Made by a program: the position numbers and the translations under genes
The notes under the pieces: generated by a model
Told to the model about the DNA's origin: nothing
The model's input: the letters and a program-made list of their open reading frames with translations, nothing else
Database searches by the model: none
Shown: positions 25,401-36,848 of the stretch, piece after piece
Layout: the number at the start of each line of letters is the position of its first letter
How positions within the stretch are numbered: the stretch's first letter is position 1
NCBI GenBank assembly: GCA_944990035.1
Contig: CALYLX010000157.1
Span: 620,001-684,000 of the forward strand
From: Clitopilus passeckerianus
Lineage: Eukaryota; Basidiomycota; Agaricomycetes; Agaricales; Entolomataceae
Direction: 5' to 3'
DNA: 64,000 nt

Positions 25401-26407
25401 TGTCAAGCCACATCTGAAAAGAAGATAAGTAGCTTGGCTCAATTTTCTTGCCTTTCGACACCCTGATGGTTATTATTTGCCAGATGCTCTTAGCCCTTCC
25501 GCCGCCGCCTTAAAAATAACTACCTTGGTACGTCTTCCGTTGGTTCTCCACTTTCAATCACTCAACGAATCCTAAACGTTGTAGAAATTAGTTTTCCATG
25601 TATCGGAACCAGTACTTGTGCTCAAGACAGCACGGTGACACAAAGGTGACATTTAACGGGGATATTTACTTGTAGAAGTAAAATAGTGTAACCGGTACTC
25701 TAGATTGAAATGAAAATTAAATATCGTTCGAATCCACCTAGCTAATGTCAAGGAAAGACTGCCCAACCCCCTGAAAGCACAAGCGGCTATGCTACCAGTC
25801 AATATGGGCCGATTGGAAGAGATGTACGCCTCCTGTAATCCGTTCAAATCGACTGATATCTACGTTACCCTATCCCAAACGATGTAACCATTTCTCACTC
25901 GATCCAAAATCTACTATATGCACACTTTTCGCCTCAAATCGACTGCCAGGGATAGATCTCAATATTGCATAGAAAGGTAATAGATACCATTCTGTCGACT
26001 AACTCGATTTTGGCAGATTTCACACGATTTCAACATATTCACTCTTCACTGGGGATCATTTCCGACCCCATTCCTTGGCTAAGGTGTACATACCTATTAC
26101 CTTTTCTGGATAACATAAGATCATTGATCATCGATAATTTCCGACCCCACTTTGTGGCTGCAGACGACACACACGGGACTGGACAGCCTATTCGGGAAAA
26201 CGGAATTAATACCTTGCGCGATGCAAGGAATAATGTATTTATATGCAAACAAGTAAATAAGCGCTAAGGACGCTCATCTGTATGGACACATAAAAGCCAT
26301 CCAGAACTAGGGGGATTTTTTCACCCTCCTGCCTCTTACTACCTTCCATTGAAGCCGATTATCATATATCGCTTTGAAGCTGTCCAAACTTTCAGATCTG
26401 CTTTCTC
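22454..26407. other. Long gene-poor, AT-rich stretch
   Basis: No ORF resembles a known protein. At about 23990-24150 the minus strand can be read as a hydrophobic peptide (LPFWLAYYALLVMADMIGER...), possibly a relic of a membrane-protein exon, but no flanking exons were found. Repeated 'tttccgaccccattccttggct' and 'tttccgaccccactttgtggct' phrases occur at about 26069 and 26139. It may be degraded transposon DNA. Confidence 0.45.
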
Positions 26408-27153
26408 ATGGATATACTACAGCGTATAATCACCGCGTCTCTCCGCTCGGCCCATGCTCTTCGGTCTTATACTGTCTACGACGACGTCCTCAAGGCTCAG
26501 CGTGACCCATCATATGCCAGACTTCTAAATAAGCGCTTTACCGAACAGCGTAAAATGGTCCTCGTCATTGTAAGTGTACATGTTCCGTCTCGGTGTTGAT
26601 GCTGTACTGAACCACGATTCCCATATCCATAGCTCGCTGCTGTCCTCGCGTACGTTATACCCTGCATCACCATATCCCCTGCCCCGTCGACCGAAATTAA
26701 CCTAGGTCCTAGCGTCACCGTTCAGCAGGACAGACTCACCTCCTCCATCATCGTCATTTCGTGTATCTTACTCACCTCAAATATTTCATTGATGTACGAC
26801 GGCATCAACGACGAAAGCTTTCAGGTAAGTCTAACAACATGCATCGTATCGACGAACAGTTCGCCGATTGAAAATATTTCCTGCAGTCCAGCGTCGACAC
26901 ACTCGGTCCGGCTGCCTTTGCGCTCGTCAATTCCCTCCCTCGCATACTCACCCAGTTCATTCTCTGTGCCGAGATCGTGCGGGGCCTCGAATCCAAGGCT
27001 GCTGCGGCGTCTCTCATCATTGCGACGTCCATCCCGGGGATCACCCAGCTCGTGGTAAGCTGGATTTTTCGTTTGTGGGGTCCTGTGGGGGAAGTCGAGG
27101 CGCAGGCGAATGCTTGGGTACTGGTTTACGAGGAATATTTGTTTTACGCATGA
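26408..27153 (+). CDS. Family M small membrane protein, copy 3
   Basis: Exons 26408-26569 (162 nt), 26633-26649 (17 nt), 26713-26824 (112 nt) and 26887-27153 (267 nt) join in one frame to ~185 residues. Conserved landmarks are LLNKRFTEQRKMVLVI (exon 1 end), LAAVLA (micro-exon), ISCILLTSNISLMYDGINDE (exon 3), and LGPAAFALVNSLPRI plus RGLESKAAAASLIIATSIPG (exon 4). Without the 17-nt exon/intron-2 model the frame also reads through, but the intron is supported by exact exon-length agreement with copies 2, 5 and 6. The C terminus is longer than in other copies. A multi-pass membrane location is inferred; function unknown. Confidence 0.82.
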
Positions 27154-28079
27154 GGTGACCGGCATTTGAGATGGAACGGTGCCTAGCGTTTGTTTGTTTG
27201 TTCGTTCTTCTTCTTCTTCTTCGCTATATATATCAATGGTGTGAGCCTGGGGCAAAGGAATATAGTGAATCACAAAACCACGCACCTTGGTGTATATAAA
27301 CCTTCGCAAACTTCACCAGCATGAGAATGAATGCATTCACTTGGAAGGACTATCGTGCCCACACCTCACGTGCATCCTACTCTCTCTCTTCGTGTCCTTC
27401 CTCCTCCATTCACCCCGGTCAAACCCCTTCAGGTTCGGATTTGGTCAATGAGCGCAAGATGTCCAGTAACACGGACCACAGGCGGTAGGCAGGTACCAAG
27501 GAATCCTTACACCTGAGAATAGCTACGGGTGGCCGTCGTCGCAGCACTCGTTCGTAGTTGAAGATAGGAGTAGCCAGGATCTCCAGAAGCCGCCGTGTCT
27601 GACAGAGTTTGGTATAGTCCAGTTCGACGACCTCAGTCATGACTGGGGAGCTTCCTGAAGTGGCCACGTTCCGCCTCCGTGTTATCAGAATTCAACTCCA
27701 GATTTCCACCAGCCATATGCCCCTGATCCTCCTCGTAGGCCTCGTATTTACACACACCAGAAGACCATCAAACCTCTCAGTAATCCTGACTGCAGCTCGA
27801 CCCTCGAAGCTAGACCCAAGCCCTTCATTGAAAGGCGAGTTGCTCATCTCGACTCTTGCGCTGACAAGAGGTGAGAGACGTCCGTCCCAGAAGAAGGAGA
27901 TTTGAAATGAAAGCAAGGATGCTCATAGCCGAGCGGACAAGAAGCTGAAGAGGCAGGGGGAGTTACTGCTACTTTAGTGTGTAAAATCGCTGCACCTCGT
28001 TCGGGAAGTGGGAAGGTATGCCAATGCCCGTCGTGCGTTGCGCCGGAATCAATTCGGTCGAGCCACATTCGGAGTCGTC
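27154..28079. other. Gene-free stretch
   Basis: Nothing recognisable. A short (CTT)n microsatellite lies at about 27207-27223. Confidence 0.45.
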
Positions 28080-28262
28080 GGGTTATTCCGATAGGCAGCC
28101 CAGCCATCGACATCCCCGTGTATTAGTGGATGGCCACCACCAATGGATGACGTAGTAGAAGGCCAAAAGACATCCAAACCCAACGACAAGAAGGGAGGAA
28201 GAGAGTGAGTGTGGTCGAGCACAGCCACATGGGCCTTCTCTTTCCCTACGACAATCAACCCA
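28080..28262 (-). pseudogene. Second ATG22 5'-end fragment (promoter and exon 1)
   Basis: Read on the minus strand, 28262-28140 matches the ATG22 upstream region ('cttcctcccttcttgtcgttgggtt', 'cttctactacgtcatcc'). The following ~60 bp is a degenerate exon 1, with ATTGG where the start codon was. It stops near 28080. With 4.6-5.0 kb this makes two decayed copies of the same 5' segment. Confidence 0.7.
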
Positions 28263-28448
28263 GGTACCTACAAATGACAACTGCGATTCCGACCACTACC
28301 ATGTCCAGGACTCCTACCCCCGCTTCTCCAAACGTCCACGCCTTGATGGGAGACATGTATCAACGACCTTTCGCAAGACCTCTTTTAACGTATACCAGCC
28401 GATCCTGTCTCTAAATGTTCATGGGCACAAAACGAGAACCGCCCGATA

Positions 28449-28541
28449 TTGTTTTGGATGAGGAGTACCGGGTTCGTACCGTGGGTCTACCAAGACAAAG
28501 GCGCAGCGCAGAGTTTGACGTTGAATAAGCTCGAGTGAGTA
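28449..28541 (+). pseudogene. F-box gene exon-1 fragment
   Basis: The frame reads DIVLDEEYRVRT and then a diverged stretch ending before a gtgagt donor-like site. This matches the 3' end of exon 1 of the F-box gene at 10.1-11.8 kb (NIVLDERYRVVS...LRRLE, then gtgagt). A stop codon is present and the first part of the F-box is missing, so it is a truncated duplicate. Confidence 0.6.
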
Positions 28542-28689
28542 GACCACATCTTTATATCTGTTTCTGGTTCACCAGCATCCTGACTACTTGCTGCGAAGGA
28601 CCAATGGTTGACCATATATCCAGGCATGATTCATGATATCATTGCTTGACACACAATGTGCTACCTCCAGGACAAGCGTCCCATCCCCC

Positions 28690-28960
28690 AAAGAGCCGTC
28701 TTTTATATCGGCGAGTCAAGCCACATGTCAAGCATAATTCAAGGCAGCTGTGCCCACGAAGCAGGACGAACAGATCATCATGGGCCTTGTAGCATCGTAT
28801 ATCGATAGCTTCAGCTCTTCCGTTCGTGTGGTGCCTCTGGGAACTACATCTCAAGAGGCGGCGACTGCCGCCCGAGCCATTTTGCTCCTCTCTTCCCAAT
28901 CAACCGAACCGCCTAAGCTCTCCTAAGCAGTCCTTCCAACCCATCACACACGCATCCAGC
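28690..28960 (-). repeat. Dispersed repeat, partner of 2.66-2.79 kb
   Basis: On the minus strand it carries 'cttgagatgtagttcccagaggca' and 'gaagctatcgatatac', matching the copy near M copy 1. It is part of the fragment mosaic between 28 and 32 kb. Confidence 0.55.
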
Positions 28961-29099
28961 ATCCTCCGATTCAGATCCAGCACTTCTTCAAAGGAGCTCA
29001 TTAATTTGATTTCCTACATGGGGCGAAGGCGAGGGATGTGGTAGTGGCCTTGATGCTAGGTGGTGGAGTTGGCGAAGGAGATGATGGTGTCATGATGAG

Positions 29100-30240
29100 A
29101 TGGGATCCTCGAGGGATATACACGCTACGATGGGATGTATACCAGTCGAGTATAATGTATGTCCTATTTCTAAATATCTCCTTCTGTCCATCATACGAGT
29201 TATCTCTAATTCGACCATTCCCTTCCCACCAAGATACAACGCCCGCCTCCTCTTCGATTCGGACTCACTCCTTCACCCCCACCAGGTCCTCCGAATTCAA
29301 ATACAAGCCAGCGCTGGGAATCTCTCGGATGGAAGGACTTGGACTCAGGCTCGGAAGATGAGGACGGCGCAACGACTGTACTTGTTTTCTCAATAAGCTG
29401 GGCGCCCGGGAAGGTCGGATAAGGAGGCGCCACATTGAACAGCTGCAGCAGAGCAGAGCACAAAGCATCCGCGTTTGCAGAGGATACGGAGATGGAGGTG
29501 ACACCGAATCTTCAAAGCTTCACTTGTTATGGATCAACCGGACAGTAGTGATGAAGAGGTGCGCGCTCACTCTCACTTCGATGTCTAACTTTCTAACCTC
29601 CCCAACCTTAGGAACCCGACCAATCTACTCATTCCTTGACCTACCCCGACAAGGCCCGAAAAGACCTCATGGCCGAAATATCCTCTCTCGTCGCTCCTCG
29701 CCCAAACCGACCAGCTCGAGGTGCAGATCCTGGCGAATTATGGGACCGACTCTTGGTTCGCATTTCTGAGGGGGAGGTAGAAGGATGCTTGGGATGGGGA
29801 GGTTGAATGGGAAGCAGAAGGAGGGAGACGAGACGAAGAAGGAGTCGACTGCAAGAAAGCTTGAGGTGGGAACCGATCTCTATGCTCAGCACGGTGGCGA
29901 GTCCCCGGAGGCATGGGGTATGCTGTTCCCCGAATTATCCTAAACGACAATGTATTACTTCAGTCATTTCCAAAACGAATTGTTTGGGCGAAAGCCTGGC
30001 TCATTTGAACGTTCAAGCTCAAGGTTTACCGAGTTGAAACGACCTGCACTTAGAGTGGGTAGCCGGAAGTCATAGGGACGGCTTGATTGTGCGGCGATAT
30101 ATCGTGGCACAGAAAAAGGCAAGTATTATTGCACACAGACATGACCGCTAATCGTGCCGGGAGACAGGACGGCTGTATAGTATGTCAGTATTGCTTTCTC
30201 TGTACATCCCTTGCTAAGCTCTCTACAGATCTATACATTC
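29100..30240 (+). repeat. Segmental duplication, left copy
   Basis: Several blocks are repeated in order at 31.1-32.2 kb: 'ctgtataccagt...aaatatctcc', 'ctctaattcgaccattccc', 'gaacgttcaag', and 'agtatgtca..ttgctttctc.gtacatcccttgctaa.ctctctacag'. The left copy holds a possible small spliced ORF (MDQPDSSDEE, then after a short intron EPDQSTHSLTYPDKARKDLM...). No family was recognised. It ends at the deleted M copy 4. Confidence 0.6.
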
Positions 30241-30241
30241 G

Positions 30242-30385
30242 GATTGCCAGCGCCATTCGACGTTGTTCCGAGAACCGCTTCACCAGAGGTTTGGCGTATG
30301 TTACATCGCGATTGGCACAAATGACCTCGCCATAGACGGTGTGAGCGCTCAGTTCTCGAGCGATGGTGATCAGAGGCCGTAGCAT
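30242..30385 (-). pseudogene. Family M copy 4: exon 1 only, internal deletion
   Basis: Exon 1 is complete (144 nt): MLRPLITIARELSAHTVYGE and KPLVKRFSEQRRMALAI. It then jumps directly to 'cgaatgtatagatctgtagagag', which matches the stop codon and 3' flank of copy 5 (aatgtatag-aactgtagagag). Exons 2-4 and all introns are therefore missing. The upstream ~120 bp match the upstream region of copy 5. No membrane protein can be made. Confidence 0.85.
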
Positions 30386-30504
30386 CAGAGGTAAAGTTAG
30401 TGATTATACGAGGTATGGAGGTGGGTATAGGGCAGGTAAGATTGACGTTGGAGGGTTTGAGAACTCGGAGGTGGGTTGAAGCTCGAGGACGGGAAGGTTT
30501 TATG

Positions 30505-30860
30505 GTAACTTCTACTCCGTAGCCATCCAGAGCAGCAGGAGAGCAGGAGCGTGTTGTTGGGGGCTTTCTGCCTCCATTCGAACTACGTATGGTGCCTGGC
30601 TTTGGCTGCCTCGTGGTTGAATTTAAACTCTTTTGTAGCTACAATAACTTCTACTCGATGGCCATTTCCCTCTGGAAGAGCAGCAGGAGTGTGTTGGTGG
30701 GTGCATTCTGTCTTCATTCGGAACACATATCGTGCCGGCTTTGGCTACCTCGGGGTTTAATCTAAACTGTTTAGCAGCTACAGCAACTTCTAGTCGGTGG
30801 CCCTTTCCCTCTCGAAGAGCAGCAGGAGTGTGCTGGTGGGCGCTTTCTGTCTTCATTTAT
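30505..30860. repeat. Tandem repeat, ~139-bp unit, about 2.5 copies
   Basis: Successive units begin at about 30508, 30648 and 30786 with 'cttct(a)ct.g.tggcc'. Each contains 'agagcagcaggag.gtgt..tggtgggcgctttctgtcttcatt' followed by 'ctggctttggctacctcg'. Units differ by scattered substitutions. It is not coding in a consistent way. Confidence 0.8.
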
Positions 30861-30977
30861 CCAGCGCACGCGTCTGACGTGTTTACCCCACACCAGGGGG
30901 CTGCCACCGGCGAAATCCGAGAAACCGGAGTTTCGGGGTCCTTGTCTCTTTGGGAAGGACCCTTGATGCATCGATGA

Positions 30978-32157
30978 GTCCTTGCCCTTCTCTTTCTCAA
31001 CCACGATCAACCCAGGTACCCACAAACGGGCAACTGCGATTCCTACCAGGTCCATATCCTACGCCCGCCTGTCCAGACGACCAGGCCTCAGGAGTTCCGC
31101 CTCGGTTTTCTCAATTTCGGATCTGGGCTGTATACCAGTCTTGTTTCTGCATAACTAAATATCTCCTCCCTTCTGCTCCTTCCTTCATACAAATGAGATC
31201 TAATTCGACCATTCCCTCTCGTTCTAGGTACGACGCCCATATCCCTCGACTCCCTCCTTGACCCCCATGGTCACCCAACCCTCCAAATACGAAGATGAAG
31301 TTGAGAATGAGAAGGATCTATCTTATTCGGAAGGAACGAAGGTCTGACGAAGAAAGGGGCTGGGCGAAAAGAGACCCCACATGGAAGAGCTGCAGTCGAG
31401 TCACCCTCGCCCTCACTAGCCCAGATCCCTCCAACCTTCAAAATGAAATCGCCCCCCCATCGTCAGACATATCCTCGATGTGCCATGTCACCACCACGGA
31501 AGTCGTCCTCGACGACGATAGCTGGGGAAACCACGAATTCCCGTACTCGCGCTTCGTCCCACTGAAGCTTCACGAGACCTTGAAGGATCGGGACCGCTCG
31601 AGGCAAGCTAAAATCCTCCTTCTCGGAACAAGATCGAACCTTCCAATACGTTTCTCATTGCGGCTCTCCTCATGGGGCTTTCTCGAGACATCAAGCTATT
31701 GGGGGAAGGGGTGCGCTCTGGATTTACCAGGCCGAAGATACAGCGGGACGGTCAACTGGGTTCTGGAAACGAATGTGATCAATGCGCCTGCGGACTTTCT
31801 GTACGTGCCGTCTCTACGTCTCGTTCTGTATTCCACTTATATATCGTCTTGTAGCGGATCCTTGGATTGGCGAAGAATGATTTTATGGAGACAATCTCGT
31901 CTTCGGAAGCATGGGCTTTCTGTTCTTTGAATCATCGTAATCGACGCTGTATGCCTTCAGTATTTCCAAAAATGAATTCTTTGGATTAAAGCCTGCTTCG
32001 CTTGAACGTTCAAGGTTTACTATACCAAGCTACAAAAAGAGGTAGATATCGTTCGCACACAAACAACATAACTGCTAATCGCGTCAGGAGGCGGGAAGAC
32101 TGCATAGTATGTCAATGTTACTTTCTCCGTACATCCCTTGCTAAACTCTCTACAGTT
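30978..32157 (+). repeat. Segmental duplication, right copy
   Basis: The start (about 30978-31100) matches 28236-28345 ('ccttctcttt', 'caatcaacccaggtacc', 'caactgcgattcc'). Later blocks match 29.1-30.2 kb, and the 3' end flows into the 3' flank of M copy 5. A 211-codon ORF at 31295-31930 has no recognisable family and is poorly conserved in the left copy, so it is not called as a gene. Confidence 0.55.
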
Positions 32158-32817
32158 CTATACATTGGTTGACGGGGGTGGACACCACAGAGCAACAACA
32201 ACACATCCAACGACCTGCAGAACACCAGGGGTCACAGTAAGAACGAGCAAGACACTAGCAACGGCCTTCGAGTCGAAAGCCCAGAAGAGCTCAGAGCAAA
32301 GGAGAGCTTGAACGAAGGTGCTCGGAAGAATGTTGATGATCGTGAACAGCGCCGGGCTGAGCCCATCAACATAAGCCTGTCGTTGGTCGAAGGAATGAGT
32401 GGCGTTCATGGACAAGAGAAAGGTATTCATACCTTGAACGTTTCCGGACTGATACCATCGTAGGTAGACGCGATGTTGGAGCAGAAGAGAAGGAGGATCA
32501 CTGCGTTAGCGGCTGCTGCCATCCGACCTTGATTCACATAGAAGCTGGCAAAGTTACTTCATGCGAGTTGTGGGTGCGAAGTAGAGGATGGACTTACGCA
32601 AGGATTGCACAAAGCTGCGGTTCAACCATATCATCAGAAGGTCACTTCATGTATACGAGGACGAAGCACGTACGATCGCCAGCGCCATTCGGCGTCGTTC
32701 CGAGAACCGTTTCACCAGAGCTTTGGCGTATGTGACATCGCTATTGGCACGAATAACCTCACCATAAACGGTGTGAGAGCTGAGTTCTCGAGCGATGGTG
32801 ACGAAGACCCCTAGCAT
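32158..32817 (-). CDS. Family M small membrane protein, copy 5
   Basis: Exons in transcription order are 32817-32674 (144 nt), 32614-32598 (17 nt), 32544-32433 (112 nt) and 32376-32158 (219 nt), giving ~163 residues. Landmarks: FVTIARELSSHTVYGEVI and KALVKRFSERRRMALAI (exon 1), LCAILA (micro-exon), ILLLFCSNIASTYDGISPET (exon 3), LSPALFTIINILP and WAFDSKAVASVLLVLTVTPG (exon 4). Hydrophobic segments in exons 3 and 4 suggest three to four membrane passes. It is head-to-head with L copy 2, start-to-start about 740 bp. The frame is intact and the family is unrecognised. Confidence 0.85.
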
Positions 32818-33559
32818 CAGAAGTTAAGGTAGTGATTATACGAGGTACGGAGATGGGTATAGGGCAGGAGTGATGTTGGAGGGTTTGAGAACTTGAAGGT
32901 GGGATGAAGTTCGAGGATAGCCAGGCGGTTATATAGGAACGGTTCCATGTCGCTTATTTCTTTCAGAAGGTCTTCCTCCTCTTTTTCATCCTCCTCCTCC
33001 TCCTCTTCGAAGAGCTGAGGTGCTGCCGGTGGGAGGTGTTCATACATTCCGTTCTCACACCATTCAGTTCTCCATTCGGAATTTTAGGATCCTCCTCCTC
33101 CTACCTTCCGCCTGTTGAGAGTCTAAGGGAAACTTGAGGGAAACAATTGCTGCGGGGTGATGGAAACAATGACCTTCTGCTCTCCATTTGATAGCCGTCA
33201 ACCACGGACGTGTTTGGCGAGTAGGGTCCTCCTCTCCCCACTCTTGTCCAAATCCGATCTTGTGTGACATAGCCTCCGAAGTCCGATATCAAATGCTGTG
33301 AATTGTGAACACATGAGGCAGGTCGTACTTCATTTTCCTCCCTCTAAAGAAGAAGAGGAGGAGGAGGACCCCAAACCTCGCGCCCTTCATCACTTTCTTC
33401 CTCAGCCGCCATTAACAAGGGTTCCGTGTTTCACGTCTGCAACCCCAAGTTCATTGCTTCCCTTATTGCCCCCATCAATCGACCACTCGAAGTAAGTTGA
33501 GTTCCTCATATCAACTCTCGAGGGTTCAAGATCTAAACGACCTTATTCGCCATACTAGA
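32818..33559. promoter_or_regulatory. Bidirectional promoter region, M copy 5 / L copy 2
   Basis: The region holds several strings of CTC or GAG triplets: near 32983-33010, 33090-33103 (ggatcctcctcctcctac), 33223-33240 (gggtcctcctctcc) and 33345-33370 (gaagaagaggaggaggaggaccc). The matching region at 54940-55678 has the same motifs in the same general arrangement. Shared regulation of the two genes is inference. A gtaagt at 33492 and tactag before 33559 suggest a 5' UTR intron of L. Confidence 0.5.
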
Positions 33560-34510
33560 ATGCACGACCCCTTCCCCTCCACGGAAACCCAACTCTCGGA
33601 CTACCCTTCGAATGCCTCACAACCACCAATTTTCAATCCCCCACAGTTACGGCCCACTGGCACGTCTCTGTACGGGGCACTGCAGCCTCGTCTAGTCAGC
33701 GAAGGTCCTCGGCTGAACGAGCTTGAGGCAGAGATGACTAGCGAAGATTTCCTCAACTCCCTTTCTAAAGACGACAAGTGCCTCTTTGAGAATTACTCCC
33801 TCTTCCTTCGAGGAGAAATCGATCAAGAGGAGTTTCAAGATATCGGCTGTAAAAGGCTGCTGTTCATCTGGAAATGGGTCCTCCATCTATGTTTCAATAA
33901 TTGCTCACTGGCTATTAGAGCCTGGCATGAGATTCTGGAGAAGGAGGATATTTGGCTATGGAACGACGAAGACGAGAGTCAGTGCCCGGGCAGATCGTAC
34001 AACTTTTTGGGCTTGGCCAAACACTATGAAAACACGCCGAAGTCAGCTATACACAACGCTATGGAAATACTTCAACGTCGCCTTTGAAGCAAGAATCAGA
34101 CCTCTGGGCCTAGTCAGCTCGAAGGCTTGCTACAGCCCACATCCGGTCACGGTTTCCTGCATTCTTCGTGGCAAAAATCATTACTAAAGAGCAGCAAGCC
34201 GCAGTTGCGTTATTTTGCCATTATCTGGATTATCGCAACGTCCGGTTCTATACAGGAAATCGACAGAAGCCGTGGAATCAGCGGTCGTTCCGTTCGATTA
34301 CTTCTCAAGGCGGTGAACTTTGGATGGGACCCTGACCACGATCCGAAACTCTATCCAGCCTGGCAATACTACATCGCAGCTCTGGAGGATTTGGGGCATA
34401 TGTGTCATCCTGAGATTAGTCTAAGTGTGGGCCTACTCTTTGAGCTCCTTGATATCGTAAATCCAGGATATCATATGCAGCCGCGATCAATCTTCAGATA
34501 TCATTTAACT

Positions 34511-35995
34511 TGGCCATCAGCAAATCCTGGTGTGCTATATGGGGCTATATAGGCCGCCATAGCACTGTAGCACCATAGCAAGGGTATACCACGTACATAG
34601 TTCTCATTAGCTTCTATATCATGTCTATAGTTGCCATGTTGGCTACATAGTACTAAGTAGGTCTAGCGAGCAGGCTATCCACTATAGAGTCTGTCTAGAA
34701 TATCCCGGGTGGTTCACTTGAACCAGTTCGGTTTGCTTTGATAGCACTCAAAATTTTAATAATAAAATAATCAAACATATCCTATTTCAAGACTAACTAC
34801 GACATGGAATACTATGCTAATATGCAGGCTCCCTGAGTTACCCTTTCCCGCAGCATGCCTGGCCAGCCCAGGCACTTCATGAGCAGCCGATGTTCCACTT
34901 GCATTGCCTCCAGCTTTGGCGGGTCAATGGTTCTCGCATAGCGACAGGGTGGGCGGTGCATGATGGCAGTGGTCCATAGGTACTTCATGTTGCAGAGAAT
35001 TGTCGCACCTGTGAGGAAATTATGTTAGCATTCATGAAATAAGGGTGCCATGATAGATATTGGGACTTACCAGAGTGCCCCAGATACAAATGGGAGGTGA
35101 CGATTGTGTTTTGGCAGGTCGTCGTTACCACAAGAGTCCTCAAAACTAGGAAAATATGATGTTAGCCTTCCCTGAACAAAAGCAACCCATTTGCAGGTAC
35201 TGCAGTGCGCGTTAGGACTCACCAGTGGTATGTAGGCATTAGGGGTATACGTATGCATGTTCTCTCTACTTCCCGTAGTCCACATATATTGGAAGGCTGC
35301 AAAAAAAGTCAGTAAATAATGAAAGAATGAGGATGCTAAACAAGCGCCGTCTTTGATAAGTCTCGTACCTGGTCGTAATGCAACGCGACATACGCGTCCT
35401 ACAGGAAACCATCACATCCTTATATGAAGAGGAGGCCGTTTGTGTGTGGTGATAAACCAGGTGGAGGTGGTGAGAGGGAGAAAGTGATGAGAGAAGAACG
35501 ACAAGTTGACGCGTCATGTTGAACTTCGAATTTGGTCGGAGCCTGAATTTTCACTCAGGATGTTTGCGTACAAGTCAACACCATGTTGTGTAGAGAGCGC
35601 AGTACCCTCTTTCATAGTTTACAGGGTAGATCAAATAGGAGTTTATACACTTCTAACAGCTAATATGAGCATTACTCCGTAATAAAGCCTGGACTTAATT
35701 TACTATGCCCTCGCGAGCATTTGGCCTTGGTTGGCCGTGGGAGCTATTGCCCGAATTGGACATGCACTACCTGGCGCTATGCGTCTCTTGGGCCCTATGG
35801 TACACTTTGGCGCTCGATGCACTATCAGCCTCTCACGCTATGGCACCTATGAAAAACATGCCGGAATATGGCCCTCTATAACTACCTATGAAAATCAAGA
35901 TAACTACTGGTAACTATCCCCGCGCTATGGAATCACATCGCAAATATGGCCAACTACTGCTGTGGCTGTGCCAAAATCTGAGTTTGCTGATGCCC
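34511..35995. mobile_element. ~1.5 kb DNA-transposon-like insertion in L copy 2
   Basis: Comparison with L copies 1 and 3 shows foreign DNA here. Its ends look like short inverted repeats: ggccatcagcaaatcc on the left, and the reverse complement of the right end, ggggcatcagcaaactc. Near both ends are repeated 'gctatgg'/'ccatagc' words. Inside, the minus strand (about 35517-34820) has ORFs separated by plausible short introns; the last reads LCNMKYLWTTAIMHRPP and KLEAMQVEHRLLMKCLGWPG. No transposase family was recognised, so it may be non-autonomous. Confidence 0.6.
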
Positions 35996-36082
35996 CCCTG
36001 TGCAAAATGCAAGGAGCTCGGGTACGTGGAGAGGTTCGATTCACATGATCTAATGGACTCAATACCACCATAGGACACTAAA

Positions 36083-36210
36083 GTGATGCATCACCTGTGG
36101 TAACAACCCACTGATCAATGGTGCACCATTTGTGGGCGCTCGCCACAAAACGTGGTGCATCATTTGTGGCCATTCCTCACAAGGCTGGTGCATATTTCGT
36201 GGGCATTCCC
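36083..36210. repeat. Left subterminal repeats of the KDZ element
   Basis: The motifs atgcatcacctgtgg, aatggtgcaccatttgtgg, cgtggtgcatcatttgtgg and gctggtgcatatttcgtgg occur within ~120 bp. They share a GGTGCA(C/T)CATTTGTGG core. They are plausible transposase binding sites (inference). Confidence 0.7.
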
Positions 36211-36848
36211 TACTAACATCCGTTGGCCCTGCTGAATGCCCGCTCGCTCGTGTGCGCTTGTTTCCATTCATCACTTACATAATGATAGATCATCGCGTTT
36301 ATCATCTCTCGCTGTCTCGGCCCTTGTCGGCACATAACGGCCTCAACATCCTCATGAATCGTTACCCGCCGTTGCTATTTAGAGCCAAAACCCGACGTTC
36401 ATCAACATTTTTTCCCATTGAACCTGCCAGCATACATTGTTGCTCCATTTCAGAAGGCGCTGCAATGTGTCAACCTTCTTCCCACGATTGTGGTAACCAC
36501 CGTGTTGCTGCTGTATAGCACTGACAAAGTAATTCTCACACCTAACCCGTTGTCACCCATGATTTGGTGCTATATAGTAATGACACATTTCTTCCCACAA
36601 CGAAAAACCAACGCGATGTCACCTCCCCTTGGCCTCCAAGTGGGTCTCCTCACGTCGCCATTACCTACGATCGTTATCTTAAATAGTATACAAGCATGTA
36701 TTATGCTAATATCAATGTTCGTAGAGATGTCAATACAAAGGTTCCCTTGTTATTCGAGCAGGTGACATAGCCATACGTGAAACAGGAAGTATATTATCGT
36801 GTATTCAAGAGCGGGCCTACAATATTTGGCAACAGCGCTACACCTACT

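Noticed and set aside
31295..31930. 211-codon ORF in the right segmental copy
   Set aside because: No recognised family and not kept open in the left copy; probably a chance ORF in duplicated DNA.
4590..32817. Helitron-type gene-fragment capture as the cause of the pseudogene mosaic
   Set aside because: No Rep/helicase gene, no TC...CTRR ends with hairpin; fragments include promoters and whole gene blocks, fitting segmental duplication better.
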